Shown: positions 1 through 13,800 of the stretch, in pieces | How positions within the stretch are numbered: position 1 is the stretch's first letter | Layout: the number at the start of each line of letters is the position of its first letter | From: Gavia stellata | Taxonomy: Eukaryota > Chordata > Aves > Gaviiformes > Gaviidae | Direction of reading: 5' to 3' | Assembly: GCF_030936135.1 (NCBI RefSeq) | Contig: NC_082594.1 | Span: 130,672,668 to 130,736,667, forward strand | Length of the DNA: 64,000 nucleotides | Notes under the pieces: generated by a model | What the model saw: the letters and a program-made list of their open reading frames with translations, nothing else | Databases searched by the model: none | What the model was told of the DNA's origin: nothing | Made by a program: the position numbers and the translations under genes

Positions 1-1653
1 ACAGTAATTTTCATATGCTTATATCCACTGCTCCATCAGTGCTACCTTTGATTGCTACCTTCACCATTTTGTCCAGGACATATGTTCCCAAAAGAGAAGT
101 TAGTGGAAAATGAAGCAGAACATATCTGATCCCAAAATGCAAGAGATAAAAAGCACCCTTCAAAGGCAAAGAGCCAGAAGAGGCTGTTGGCATAAAATAC
201 TGCTTGTGGTTCACATTACCAAGATTCTAAGATTGAATTTAAAACCTGCCACCCACTATTCAATGACCCTGTCAAGAAATGAGAAAGATCTTCCTGCTCT
301 GCTTCACTGTACAGAACTGCATTTCCAAAGTAACCTCCGCACACGCTATTTGTCACTATGATATCCCCCCCCTCCTCTCTCAGCCACTCTTTCTCTCTCC
401 AGAGAAGTCCTTTGTTAGCTAGTTTTAGCACAGAAACCACGCCTAAGTTATCTCAAATATCTTACATCCAGTCAGATGCCTTAAGAATACAAGGGATCTC
501 CTTCTGAAGGAAGAAGAGGAAGAAATATTTTTGTAACGTTAGGAAGATTTCGTCTCAGGAAGATGCCTTTTCCTGAGAAGAGAGACCAATAAGGAAAGAA
601 GATTTGGACATTCTAGTCCTCCAGAATTGTTGGATAGCAAGGTTTGGGGTTTTTTTTGTTTTTTGAGGGGCACTTTTTTGATTGTTTGGGGTTTATTTTG
701 GGGTGGGGGGTTTTGTTTGCTTTTATAAAGCTTGGAGAAATCACAAAAAAGGGATCTGGTACGTGGCTTCTTCCTGAGAACCCCACAGAAACAATCAGGA
801 AGAAAGTTTTTGACCACAGAAATGTCCACAAAACCAACATTTAACTAAGGAACTCAAATAGCTCCAAGGAATCCTGGGATTCACAAGGAATTACTGACCT
901 TGAGAGCAAACCTGATGCATTTAAACAACTGATCGGGAAAGACAGTTGGGAGAAAACTCCGTGGTGAAAGAACATTAGAAGTACAAGGTGAATCATGTTT
1001 GGTTAGTTTGGCCATCAGTGCTACTGGCTTAACTTAGCCCGCGTCTATGTTATCCGTCACTCCACTGGTCACTCACCTCTGACAACGTCAAACACCAAGT
1101 AACAGACTCCTGCCTGGTTAGTTAACAGGCCTCAGCAGCTGCTGTTTCTGGTCAGCAGCGACCTCCAGTGTCTTATGGAAGAACCGATCCCACACTGACA
1201 GGGTGCCTCAGCAACAGAAAGGTGAGAACCTGATTCAGTTGGGTTTGGTTTGGTTTTTGGGGTTTTATTTAGGACCATCAGAATAAACCTGACTTCGTAA
1301 GCCATCTTAATGGGGGAAGACTACTCCCCTCCTTTTTTTTTTCTTAGTAATATATTATGTATCACTTAAAGCTCAAGCCCAGGACTTGGCTAAAAGGTTA
1401 ATCTTGAAGTCCTGATTCAGACAGAAGGATGCCAACGGGGATGGAATGCAACCTATAATATTGTTAAAAAATAATCTGTAGCAAAGTGCTTATGCTCACA
1501 GCAGAACCCATGGCACATGAATTTCCAGAAGTGAGATTCACGCTCACGAAGAGGTATTTATTCAAGCAGACATCTATTAAATACCAGATTTTCCACTACA
1601 GGGATAAACTAACCACAACTCCTGTTTCATCCTTCACACATGCATACACACAC
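1..1653. other. SPICE1 intron sequence, no recognised exon
   Basis: AT-rich sequence left of the last SPICE1 exon recognised. I looked on the minus strand for the human blocks that should follow (VPLMFREE, LTPPRQKSN, SLIQRKDIMTRIADL) and found none. It contains a T/G-rich stretch at 643-720 (mostly T and G on the plus strand) and a T10 run near 1333. Nothing else was identified. Confidence 0.6.
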
Positions 1654-1801
1654 CTTGGCTGTTCGCTGGACCTTTGCTTGCAATTCCAAAATGGTTTGGA
1701 CTTTGTTCTCTTCTAGGTTCTACCAAAGGGAGGCCTTTAAATGCTTCTGTGAGGGAGATCAGCTGTTCATCTGTTACCGTCATGTATTGCTGAAGCTTCT
1801 T
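1654..1801 (-). CDS. SPICE1: SPICE1 exon 11 (residues 431-479, right end firm, left end provisional)
   Basis: Reads [20 protein letters not shown] and then a diverged tail. It aligns with human [19 protein letters not shown]. The acceptor is CTCCTTTAG. I place the donor at CCAAG|GTGTGT because the frame meets a stop soon after (within about 15 bases) and the residues up to here resemble the human PVINNRQEIQ region. Another donor is possible. No later SPICE1 exon was recognised in 1-1653. Confidence 0.8.
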
Positions 1802-4800
1802 CTAAAGGAGGAACGAAAAAAAGAGAGATACAGAAATTTGTATTCTAGCAATATGAATTAGAAAATTATATACCATAAGCAGCCCTGAGAAGAAATTTTG
1901 GCCTCTTAATACCAATTCATGGATCTGTAGGATTCCAGTGAGGTATTAAATATTAGTGTCTCCATGTTTCTCATTTATTTTCTCTCCTGACTCAAATAAA
2001 TTGTTTTTCCTTTTCCTAACTTATGACCCCACTTCCTCTCCAAGGTTGCTTTATTGCTTCATTCCCAAATGTAACCATTGAACAAATCTACCTCCACTGC
2101 AAACTGAAAAAAAGAAAATGTAGTATTACATCTAGTCTACTCTGTTGCTCCAGTAGTGTTAACAGTATAGAAGTGTGGAGGAAAATGCTTAAACGTTTAG
2201 ATTGATAAAGTAAAGCTCAGTTTCACAGAACTAGCATTTTCTCAGGCTTTAAAGTTAAACATCATAAATGAAGATAAAATAATGACTTTCCAAACATTCC
2301 TTCCCCCCACCTCATACCTGCTATTATAATTCTCAGGCTCCTCATTTAGTTTTATCATTTTCATTCTGTTTATTGTTAAAATCTCTTGAACATGAGACAA
2401 TGCATCTCAGCCCATATTTGCAATGCAACTCAGCATTTTAACAAGTCATCCTGATGGGTAAGGAGCAAGGGGGGCTCAGTACCTGCATAGTAATGTTTTC
2501 TTCCCTCACTAGAAGTACTTCTGCAGTCAGAGCATCAATCAGTTCCCTGTGTTCATTCAACATCTCCTCATGCTGCTGCCTCATCGCCTCTTTCTCACGC
2601 AGCCGCATTTCACTCTAAAGAGGGAGAAAAAGTTAAAAACCTACTGTAAACCAATACAGATTCATATTTGGAAACAAGAACGGGTCCATATGACATCATA
2701 CTGTAACAGCTCTTCACACTATTGCTAAACTGACTTCACCTCTTTTACGACAAAAATCCAAATTTCAGGGCTTGAGAACTGTCAGCGAGCTCACTGTTCC
2801 TTTCTTTACTCCAGAACACTGTAGAGAATCCTGTGCATCCTTGTTCTTCTGCCTTTACAACTTTTACAGGCTGTAACTACAAGCATTGTCTCTCTGCACA
2901 GATACCATTTAAGTCACTGAATCTTCATGCAATAATCAAATAACTCTAAGGGTGCTGATGCTTGTCAGTATCCTGTGCTACTTGTGCCTACTCTATAGTT
3001 TCCTTAATTCATTAATGAAGACAAATTTGACTAAATAAGGGAAAAAATACTTGCTTTCTAATGTTTTCCCTCAGAGAGAGAAGGAGTTCTAGAGGATTTT
3101 GTTTATTTCATTTTTTTAAAGAAGACAAAAGGGTTTATTTGTTAAATAATCTACTTGAGCCTGAGGCAAAAGACCTTACTGTAAAGAACCTCTTGCCCTC
3201 AAAAGATGTTATCAATCTATTATTTTAAGATATTCCACTGCAGTAGCCAGGCTTCCTGTACAAGACACAACAGAGTCCCTTCCACCTCTAATGGGTAAAT
3301 GGAATACACAACTGCCACTTTTTGGACCATCGTAGCTAAAAGAGTGCAAGCTACAAAGTCACATAAACCCATCAGAAGTAGCAGATGGATCCCTTCCCCA
3401 GATGGTTGCCTGCATTTACTCAAAGGAATCCCTGAATAAGAGAAATACACCCCATCTCCAAAACACAAGAGATCCTGAAAAGCAATTGGGGTACTCTTTT
3501 CTGCTGCACAGATGAAATTAGAGCATGAGCTGCCCATAACGTACCACAGATAATTGTCTGGTGGCATTGGGACCAGAAGTGAAAAACCACCAAAGAAAAA
3601 GTATTAACACAAAACAGCTCTGCAGCCACATGATGTGAATGAATAAATAAATATTTTTGAGAATAAATCACAAATACTGTCACTAGACACAAAGACAGGC
3701 AGATACACCTCCTTTAAGCATATCAGAGACAAGCCATCCATTTTCTTGTTCTCTTCCAGCTAGAGAGAACAGCTTTTCTGTATTGATCCAAGTGAAGCAG
3801 GCTGACACAGAAAATGGAAAAAAATGTAGACAGTCCTATATTTTTAGAAACCAAAGACAGCGCAAAATAAAAACTTTAACCCTGGTAGCAGCTATGAAGC
3901 CTATTGATGCCTTAGAGCATCTGGATGAGCTATTGGATCTGCTTATCCTACACAGCGTTAACCTTGTCTTGGAGGAAAAGCTTCCAAGCAGCTGTGTGTC
4001 TTACTTTTACGCGTGGGGAGAGCGTCAGGGTTAACAGCTGTATACATCCATTCCTACCGTCAGGTAGGATTTGGGTCTGGTATACGCTGAAAGAAGTATC
4101 TTCATTCCAGTCATCGACAGGTGTACCTCTAATCACATAAGTTTTAGCACTGCATCAGACTATGCAAGAATATGCAAAAGCAGAGACAGAGAGCACAGCA
4201 ACACCGATTAATGTGGCATGCGTATACTCTAACTTCTTGCCCTGTGAGTCTGGCAAAGAAATAGCATTTTTAGCAGAACGGTGACCAAAAAAAAAGGTTA
4301 ATTCTAACATTTGGCAGATGACATTGAAATTCATTTAGGAACCAAGTTCTGTTTATTCACTTCCCTTTAAGAATTTCATATAGCTTGGCAAACAGTTCAG
4401 AAGTTTCTTCTTCCCCTTTTCTCTAGCCTCTTCTATACTCACTACTATCTTCTTGTAGGATTTGATTTTTTTAATCACTTTTTAATACAACTTTCATGAA
4501 AGATCCAGTAATTCAGGTTTCTCTTCCTACTTTTTATGTATAATTTTGAGAATAAATTAAGCAACATCCTTTATCGTAATTTTTCTGCATTCAGCTTTTC
4601 TGCAGCAAAGCTGAAAATATTTTTTTCTCCCCAGAAGAGGAAGGGAATCTTTCTAGAAGCTTCAAAACTTCCTCAAGACTGATTGTTTACCTGAAATCAG
4701 AGGCTTTTTAAATAACCACTGCAAAAGTCATTTTCTTGAAATGCATTGCCAGCTGTAATTGAGGCATTGGAACTTTGCTAGCTCTCCTGGCTAGGTGAAA

Positions 4801-7800
4801 CAGATGGTGCACGCAAGCACTTGATTTATTCCTAGCATCCCAGGGACCAGGTTTTATGAAATACTCAGACAAGCTGTGCTTCTTCCTAGCAAATTCTCAA
4901 ATTCTAGTTGTAATTAAAGCTCCATGAAAAGGGGAAAAGTCAGTTAAGATTATGGATGCACACTGTCTGTCTCGAGCAACTCTGAATACGATCAGCCACG
5001 CTTTGTAGCTTAAGTGACTTCTGCATATTTCTACTCATGAACTTAGGTAGTAAATCTAAAAAAAGCTGCAGATAATTCTGCAAGCAACCATGAACTCCTA
5101 GAAGGCAGGAATGGTAACACATCTATTAAAGCAGAAACATCATAGAGGTGCTCATTAAAAATTGGGAATGCAAGTAAGAGTCAGCATACATCTTTCAAAG
5201 TAAGTAGTCTCCTTAAACACCCAGACTCCTTGGCCTTCTGTCTGAATAGGATAATAGCTCTTAAGATAGACAAATTAAAGACAAACTAAATAGGGTTATA
5301 ACTGCAATTATATTTATAATATGAATTTGATGCTATTAAATTGCTGTTTTCCTGTTAAATAGAAAACATTCTATGGAAGTCCAGAAGATTCCCCCCCCAT
5401 AACTGCAGAAGAGCCCCATTTAATACCCTGCTTTGGTATTACAACTTTAACAGAGAACAAGCATTCTCAACCTCTTTTAAAACATAAGATCTCCTCAGCC
5501 AAAGTTCATCTTCTGATGGTAGTGCTTTTCAGTCTTGAACTGATTATTTCCCGTTTGCTTCTGAGATTTCTACCATATAGATTAACTACGGGGTAATACA
5601 AGCAATAAGTTGTTATACATCCAGACAAAAAAAAAACCCCATACATTTAGACAAAAAAAAAAAAAAATTCAAATTTTGAAATAAGGTGGGTTTTTTTCTC
5701 CAATTATTACACACCCTGAAAAGGAACCAAAATAGGACCGTTCCACATTCATCAGGAATCTATTGCCTTTGCTATGAGATGGAGCATTGGGATTTAGATA
5801 ACACATTCTGCTATGTCTATCAAGAGTGCAGGAACTGCCATAACCTGGTTCAAAACTTCACATAGGCCCAATGAATCCACAAGCCACTGCTGCATCTTGA
5901 GTAGCTCTGGGTTAGAGATGAAATAAAAAGCACTCTTTCCCTTTTTTTTTTTTTTTTAAAAAAAGGAGTTCTACATGGCTTACAGATAGTCTTCTTTATG
6001 GAATTCCATTGATCCCCACCTGTGCACTGCTATAGTGAGCACTTCAGGTCATTCTTGCTTAAGGTGAAGTTGCTGCTATGGATAGAAAAAGAGAGCTAAG
6101 GAAAACTGGGGATTTGGGTCCACTGCTCTAGTGACAATAGCATCGCCTTTGGGAGGCAAAGGAAGAAAATTAATTTGTAAACAAGGCTGTAGTTAATACC
6201 TTCTGAATATATTTAAATAACAAATTTAAAACTATTTTAATTGGTATTTTCTGCTAATTGTCACTGAGATACTTTCATTGCAGTCAACTCCTCCCTTTTC
6301 ATTAGGGATACCTGTTTCTAGCAAACTAAGTTTTAACTCCTAATTGCATGCAATCCAAATAATAAGCAACTTCAAAGTAAACTGATTGGGAGCCAGGAAA
6401 GACCAAAGTTCACATCTATAAAGTAACTTCATACCCTTTTTCATTCACTCTACAGAAGCAATTAGAAGTCTTCTCACCTCTTTGAGGTAGCGCATCAAAC
6501 GACAGAGAGCATTCACCAGTGACAAGGTAAACCCGGTGAGGCCTTCACTTCTCTCGGTTTTTTGAACCTCACGACCTGTACATCGCTCATATTCCTCCAA
6601 TTCGTGTTCCACTTCACGTATCATGCGGTTGAGAACATCTAGGCTGGATCTGTTGTCCCTCCGAAGGTCAATGGGGATTGAATTAGCTGGAGAATCATCT
6701 CTCCTCTGTCTTGCAGAGTTCTGTGCAGTTTGTTTCCTTTTCACTGTGGGGCAGGGGGAAGTGTCATTGGAATTTCAACTTGTACAGAAAGCTTTGCAAT
6801 ACCAATGAAATTACATTGTTTATTGAAGTAAATCAAAGAAGAGGCCCTCTCTTGCCCTGAGCTGAAATGGACCATCAAAGAACATCCCCAGTCATTTCAA
6901 TTATTTCCAGATCATCGAAAAACACATTTTCTGCCACCACGTTAGTACCTCTCAGGTATGATTGTTTGGTGCTTTTATCTTAGATACCTGCTTATACTTT
7001 CTTCCTTCTCAGTTAAAAGCATGGAAACAGTCTGCCAGTGAACAGCCAGTGAAAAATACCAGCTGCTTTCAGGTCTCACATTTAGTGAGCAAATCTTTTA
7101 CAACAATCCTTTCGTGTTGCAGTTCGTATCTGATGTCAGTCCCCACACAGAAATGCGTGTAGAATATGGGGACTGAAATGCTTCGTAAATCTGTGCAGCA
7201 TAGAATAGAAAGCTATACCAGAAACAGAAAAGCTCTGCACAGGCGAGAACTCCACGGCTAGCAAGGCAACGGGTAGCATCAAAGGGCCATATTTATGGTT
7301 CCCAGATTCCCATGGACTTTGCTTTGCCAGCGAATGTCAGAATACAGGGGAATACACTACAGAAGTGGCTGTGGAACGTCTATCCTTAGAGATGCTCAAG
7401 ACTCGGCTGGACAAGGCCCCCCCTAATCAAACTTTGGAGTTAGCCCTGCGACGACTTCCAAAGATCCCTTTCAACCTACATTTTCTTACGATATTAAGGA
7501 CCTTGGTCAAAGGGAGGTATGTTATTTTTAAAAGTACTAAACTTTTTGCTGCAATTTGCTCTCGTTTCCTTGAGTTCGGGTTCAGCACTTGTCTCACAGT
7601 GTAAGTGGAGCCTACAGTCTCTTCTTCATCTTCATTCTGAAGTCTCGAATGGATTCTCTTGACTACACTGGTAGCATTGAGGGCTAATTTAAACACAAAA
7701 CAAAACAAAAAATACACACTTTAAATATTTCAGGTATGCGCTTAACAATAATATGTGATAAAGTAATTTTATTAGAATAGCTGGCTTTTTAGCCTGGAAA

Positions 7801-10800
7801 TTCATCTGAGCCAAATTAGCACATATCTCTGTCTCTCACCCCCACCCAGAAAACGAATTCCAGACAGGATCCTGTGAACAGCTTAACAACCCTTGAGAGG
7901 CTGTGATTTGGCAAATCCAACCTGACTTATCCAATGATGGAGAAACAGGTGTTGGAGTCAAAGGCACATTCGATTTCTGTGATAAGGTAGTTTTTCTCAT
8001 ATCCTTTTCAGCCCACAACTGAGAATTCACCAAGGAATTTTCTTCTCTCAATAACCGAAGCAGCCTGCATTCAAAACAAGCATAACGGTGAATTGTAACA
8101 GGATAATAGCATGACTCTAGATTATCTGTACAGTCCAGAAACAGCTTTTTAAAATATCTGTGACTGCTCAGGTGAGTTCCCTGCTCACATTCATTCCCAG
8201 TCTGAATGTTACAACAAGGGGGTTCCCCAGAATTCTGAGGTCAGGAAAGGAGGAGGCGGGGAGAAACAGAAAAAGTAACTTAACTATACCCATGCAACAC
8301 CCTTTTAACTCCCTCTATTTCTAGTGTTAAGAAGGCGGAAACCTGAACAATATATTTGTACTGACCTGTCAGAATTGATGCTGGATTTGAAATTCAGAGA
8401 GTTATGGTGTTCATCTTCTGACTGATAGATTGATAATGCTTCCTCTTCCACTTCATTAAGCGCCTTTTTAGGAGACAAAGAAAACAAAAGGAACTGCAGA
8501 GCAATTTCAATTTGTCTTCAGGAAGAAGTTAGAGATCTATTTTCTGAAATTGTTTCAAGAAAAAAACCCAAAAACATTTGTTTCAGTCTCTACCTCCAAA
8601 ACAAAATTAAAAAAAAAAAGAAAGAAAGAAAAGCACACACCTCTGTGGGAAAAGTTTTGGGAGACTTTAGTACCTAAGAAACCCTGATACTGACAGTTGT
8701 CTCTGAAAATAACACAGCAAGTGATTAATTCAATATCGAATATTTTATTTGGATGATTTGTATTAAATAAAAAAGACCACACACACTGCAGGATTAAAAA
8801 AGCTTTAAAGACTGTACCAAAACAAATACAGACATATAGCAGGCAGAAGAAGGAAAAAGCAACCGAAATTACAGCATTTCTAAAATTTCGGCCATTTGGC
8901 ATTACAAGCTAAACAACCTTGTAATGAGATCTGCAAAATTACATTTATATTCTATGTGTAAAATGCAACCAGAACAAAATACAGTCTTACGTACCCCATT
9001 CATAGCAAAACTTAAGCAATCAAATTTGCAATTAGAGTTCCTCAAACTACGAGGTTTCCGCGCTTCTGGGTAGGCTTCACCAGATAGCCTTTAACTGTGA
9101 TTTTCGTAGGCACATAAGGAACAGAAAATCTCACAGAAGCTTAGCAGACAACTATCAGTAGCGTTTCTTTTAAAAATTTAAGTCTATCCTGCAGCATGCA
9201 TCCAGTGATACTGCTTATAAAGATGCTACAGTTAACTCTTCATATTAAAAAAACCAAATACCACATCGAAATACATGACAGAGCAGTACTGCAACTGAAA
9301 TCGCAGATATTTGTGCAAGACAGTAGGAAACAGGATTATAGAACCATGAGAATATGACATCATCACTTTCACTCCCACAGCCCTTTCGGTCTTCATCAGC
9401 GAGCTGCTTTCCAGGAGTGTCATATGCCTGTTCGCAAACCACAGTGAGCATTCCTGGTACAACTCATGTTATGAAAAGAAAACAGAACACAAAGGCAATC
9501 TAAATGAAATTTTAAACAAATTTAAACAATTCTTAAACAAATCTAAGTAATTGTAAAAGAATGTGAAGTATTAAAAGTTAAACTTGTAGGACAAATCAAG
9601 GCTGTGGAGTACATTTGGGGTACCCCATACAATGGGGTACATTTACACGTGTGTTATCAGAAATAAATTGAAGCCCAACTGGCTATGTCCCCATATATGC
9701 AGACATAATTAGAAAACCAGAGGCATATTTCAATACATAGCAATTAGTGAAGTGACACAAGAGTTATTTTCTTAGTCTGTAATTACTTTGTTCTCTTGCT
9801 GATAATTCCGGAATTTAAAAGGGAGAACATGCTAATACGAGAGAGCTTCTATGAGACATAAGAAGTTGGTGTCTCTCATATTCAAAGGTCAAGAAATTGA
9901 AAAAATCGTGATTCCCAGACTCTCACAAACAAACTCACCTCCATTTAACACCATTTTCTACATATGTTATCAACGTGTTATCAATACACAGAAGAAAGGC
10001 TTAGGTCTCCTTGGAAATTCTACCTTTGACTATTCTTATTTTGTGCAAACAAAAAAGCTACAAGATGTGCACGGAACTGAATATACATTACCTGGGAATC
10101 CATGACAGATTCACTAAGGATGGAAAGCTGAGTGGGAGGATCACATTTTTGTACAATGGGTCCTTGAGATGATTCTAGGTCACAGTTAGGAGCCATTGTT
10201 ACATTAGGGAAACCTAGAGGAATCAGACAAAATAGGGAAGAACACAGAGGACTCGGTCTGTAGTATGTCACAGGACTTTGTACCCAAAAGCAAACTCCTG
10301 TACTTCGCACAAAAAGGCTCACAGGGATGTATGCCACTTTAAACAACTGCCAAAGGCCAGCCATAGAGGTATCTTAATACATTCAGCCATGTACCAGGCT
10401 TTTGTCCTTCTCACCTGTGTAAATACACTTGTGCAGAAGAAGTAGGATGAAACAGTCATTATAAGCAAAAGAGGAGAATGGCAGCCTACAGAAAAAAGAA
10501 TCGAGGCTTAAGATTTCACATGCAAACAGCCAATCCTGTCTTTCAGCAGCGTAAGGACCCACAAACCCGGATAAGAAAAGGAAAAGCCTTGTTCACAAAT
10601 TGCTGATAAATCTTCAACACTATCCAAGAGCAAGCAGTCAACCCATGTAGCAATGAGAATCAGAACTACTAAAATGGCTCGAACTGGTGCTCTGTATAGG
10701 CCAGTAGCCTGGCTGTGGAAATGGTGAGTGTGAGGTGTTTTGCTGTAAGCGAGCCAAAATTCCAGAACGGACTCATACAGTAGAATGACCACCCACGGCT

Positions 10801-13800
10801 CGCTCGCCCCTGCCTTGGGAGCTGTTATCCTCATCTGTGTTTCATCCAACATGAACAGGATCAATCATACTATGTTAGATGATGAAATGAAAACAGTTAA
10901 AAAGAATACTTTGCAAAGCAAAGCTATTTATGAAAAGCAAGGAGATAATCGCAAATGTACTACCACATATAAATGAGATGGTCTACCTGTTCGCGTGCGA
11001 GGAGCTTCCCCGAACAAGTCTTTTGCCACAGCCATAACTTGATCAGATCTTTCCAATACATCTTGCAAATGGTATTGATCAGACAGGATCTGAAAGTATA
11101 GCATATAAGGCAATATTTCATACTGAGCAGACTGATTTTCCCTTTGTTTTTTTGGTATTTTTATTCTAAACAGTTAGCAAGAGAACAGCCAGCAAGACAA
11201 TGTTTGCCAAGTTGGTACTGTGCAATTAGATCCTAATTAAGGTAGATCAGAAAACCACACTTCATTCTGAGTGACTAGCATTCCCCTTATTTTTCTGAAC
11301 AATTAAACAGTTGTTACTTCTGGGGCCCCCATCAGCACTGACTCTTTCTCATTAGAGCAAATCCTCTCACTCCCTTCTTCTGCTCCCAGCCCGACACAAA
11401 CAAGAAGCTGGGTGTTTATGACACACTCATCAAAACTAAGACATATATCTGGCAATTAAAAATAAATCAGTATGCATCCTCAAATCATTTGATCTCAATG
11501 TTGTTGAGTCAAAGAACATTTATCTACATCTGACAGACACCCAAAACCCACTATTTGACCAGATCCAAACGAATTCAGGCAGACTTGTTTCATTCAGCTG
11601 TGACTATTGAAAATCCTGCCTGAAAATTAAGCCACCTATCACCATAGACGTTTCAACAGATACAAACACAGCTGACTACATCTGGCATCAGAAGACGTTT
11701 TGGGAATCTCCACACATTTCTCACAAGGCACAGCTTCTGTATTCAAGGTCTCTCCATCCCAGTATTTGAAGTCCCTCACTGACACCATGACAGATGACTC
11801 CTAAGGAAGGAGGTTTTTTGAGTGCAAAGCAAGAGGCGTTCAGCTACTGTGAGGCGAATGGAGGTGACTGGGGACACAGCTTCGTGGGCAGAAGGCAATT
11901 CAAAACTCCTCACTGACTTGTGGTTTCATTCACAAAGCTGGAAATGGCAAACTAGTAAAATTATATCCCACAACCTGGGAAGAAGGCAGTTGTTCTTAAA
12001 CACCTGAGAGGAGACCAGATATGTAAGCAACCTCCACTTCATCGTGGTTAATCAAATTTAGCCAGAGAGACTGCAAGTACTTTAGAAGATCGCACAGAAA
12101 AGACAGGCTCACATATGCCCTCCTACACAAAATTTGAGAACAGAGGGACAATTTTTGCTCCCCCAGGAATCACAAGAGGGACTGGTTTGCAGCAGTTTCA
12201 GAGCACTATACACTGTTACCTCCACAGAGTTTCTTTCAGTGCCCATTGATAAGTTTGCTGGTTTATATTCAGCCTCATTCAAAAAATTCTAGGCAGTAGC
12301 ATTTCACCTGTTTCCCCCCAACTCCCATTTTACTATGCTTTCTTATCTCAAGTTTCCCCACATACCTAGTTTCCATGTCTTTCTAGTCTTTTGAGCCTGA
12401 AGTATATTACACTTCTCCTCATAATCAATTTAGCAAATCAGTGAATATTCATCTCACAATCATCTCACATATCTACTTTTCCAAATCACTATTCAGTTTT
12501 CACACTTGATACTAACTAAATCTAGTCTTTCCATTTTAGCCACCTGATGTCAAAACAATGCAGGTTTTTTGACAAAATCATGCCAGATCTGCAGAAGGGG
12601 GGGAAAAAAAGTTTACCTGTCCCAAAATACGACTCCTTTCCTTAATGCAATTAAAACTAAAATGACGTGTTTAATCATACAAAAATTATCCGATTAATTT
12701 GTTTTCATCCTCTCTACTAGAACTCTTTCAGCATCAGCAGGTTCCTAAGCTTTGCCCTCCTGCTGAACGTGTTATGAACATTTTTAGAGCATTGCTCCCA
12801 AGGTAGATTAGCTCACATTGGCTTGTGATCAGCAGAAAACAAAGTGGTATCAGCTTCTAACCCCTCTAGGCCCACTTACATCCCTCAACAAATTCACTGA
12901 GTGCTGTGCCTTGCCCCAGTTTAGTATCACCTATGAATTTCATTAAAATTCATCTTCCCTCCTGTTTCAGATTGTTACTACAGATAATTAAACGGGACTA
13001 ATCCTAAAACCTCCCACGGTGATAACCCCCTCACCACCTACCCTTCAGTGCAATACACTAATGTTATTTTAAAAACAAGTTGTTATAGGACCAATCAGTG
13101 TGGTACCTACACATTCACAATCCACAGTTACGGAGACGAACTCGCATTATTTTTTCATTCAGATTTTTAGGCAGACAAATCCCCAAAAGATTAAAATTTT
13201 GCCCATTCATTTTACAACTTTTGCTCTCTTTCTCTTCAACCTACAACTACAAGAAACAACACACTAGTAGCAGCATCTTCCTAGTTTTTGTCTCTGAGTC
13301 TTTTGCAGCCGAGTAGGATTCAAGGGGCTTTTGAAGCTACACTCTCACAGCAGAAAATAAGGAAAAAAGATCACCAAGAAAACACAGACAAGGAGACAAC
13401 CCCCAGTGGTTGTGCTGTACTGGGAGACACAGACTGAAGAGTCTCCCCAGTTACTCTGAACAACAGGACCTAGCAATTAACAAGATTTAAGTTAGGGACA
13501 GGCGAAAATGGTGACTCTCCCCCATCTATTTTTTTCTCTACACACAAGAAGATGCCAGTGTTTCACACAGCAACAGCCAGATGGGTTTCATCTTGCCTGG
13601 CATCATCTCCTTTTGTCTTCCTATCTGGAAGCATCTCTCCTCCGATTCAGGTGTAGACACAGGGTATGTTGAATAAAGTAATCTCTTAAATATGAAGGGG
13701 AAAGCCACTCAGGAAGAATTAAAATTTGTGCATTATCATTAGAAAGGGCGACAAATACGGAAGACTATTTCCTAACCATGAGTTTCACATCTGCAAAATA

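Noticed and set aside
1486..1560. Plus-strand AHEFPEVRF resembling the EVAEFP stretch of SPICE1
   Set aside because: It is on the wrong strand for SPICE1, so the resemblance is chance.
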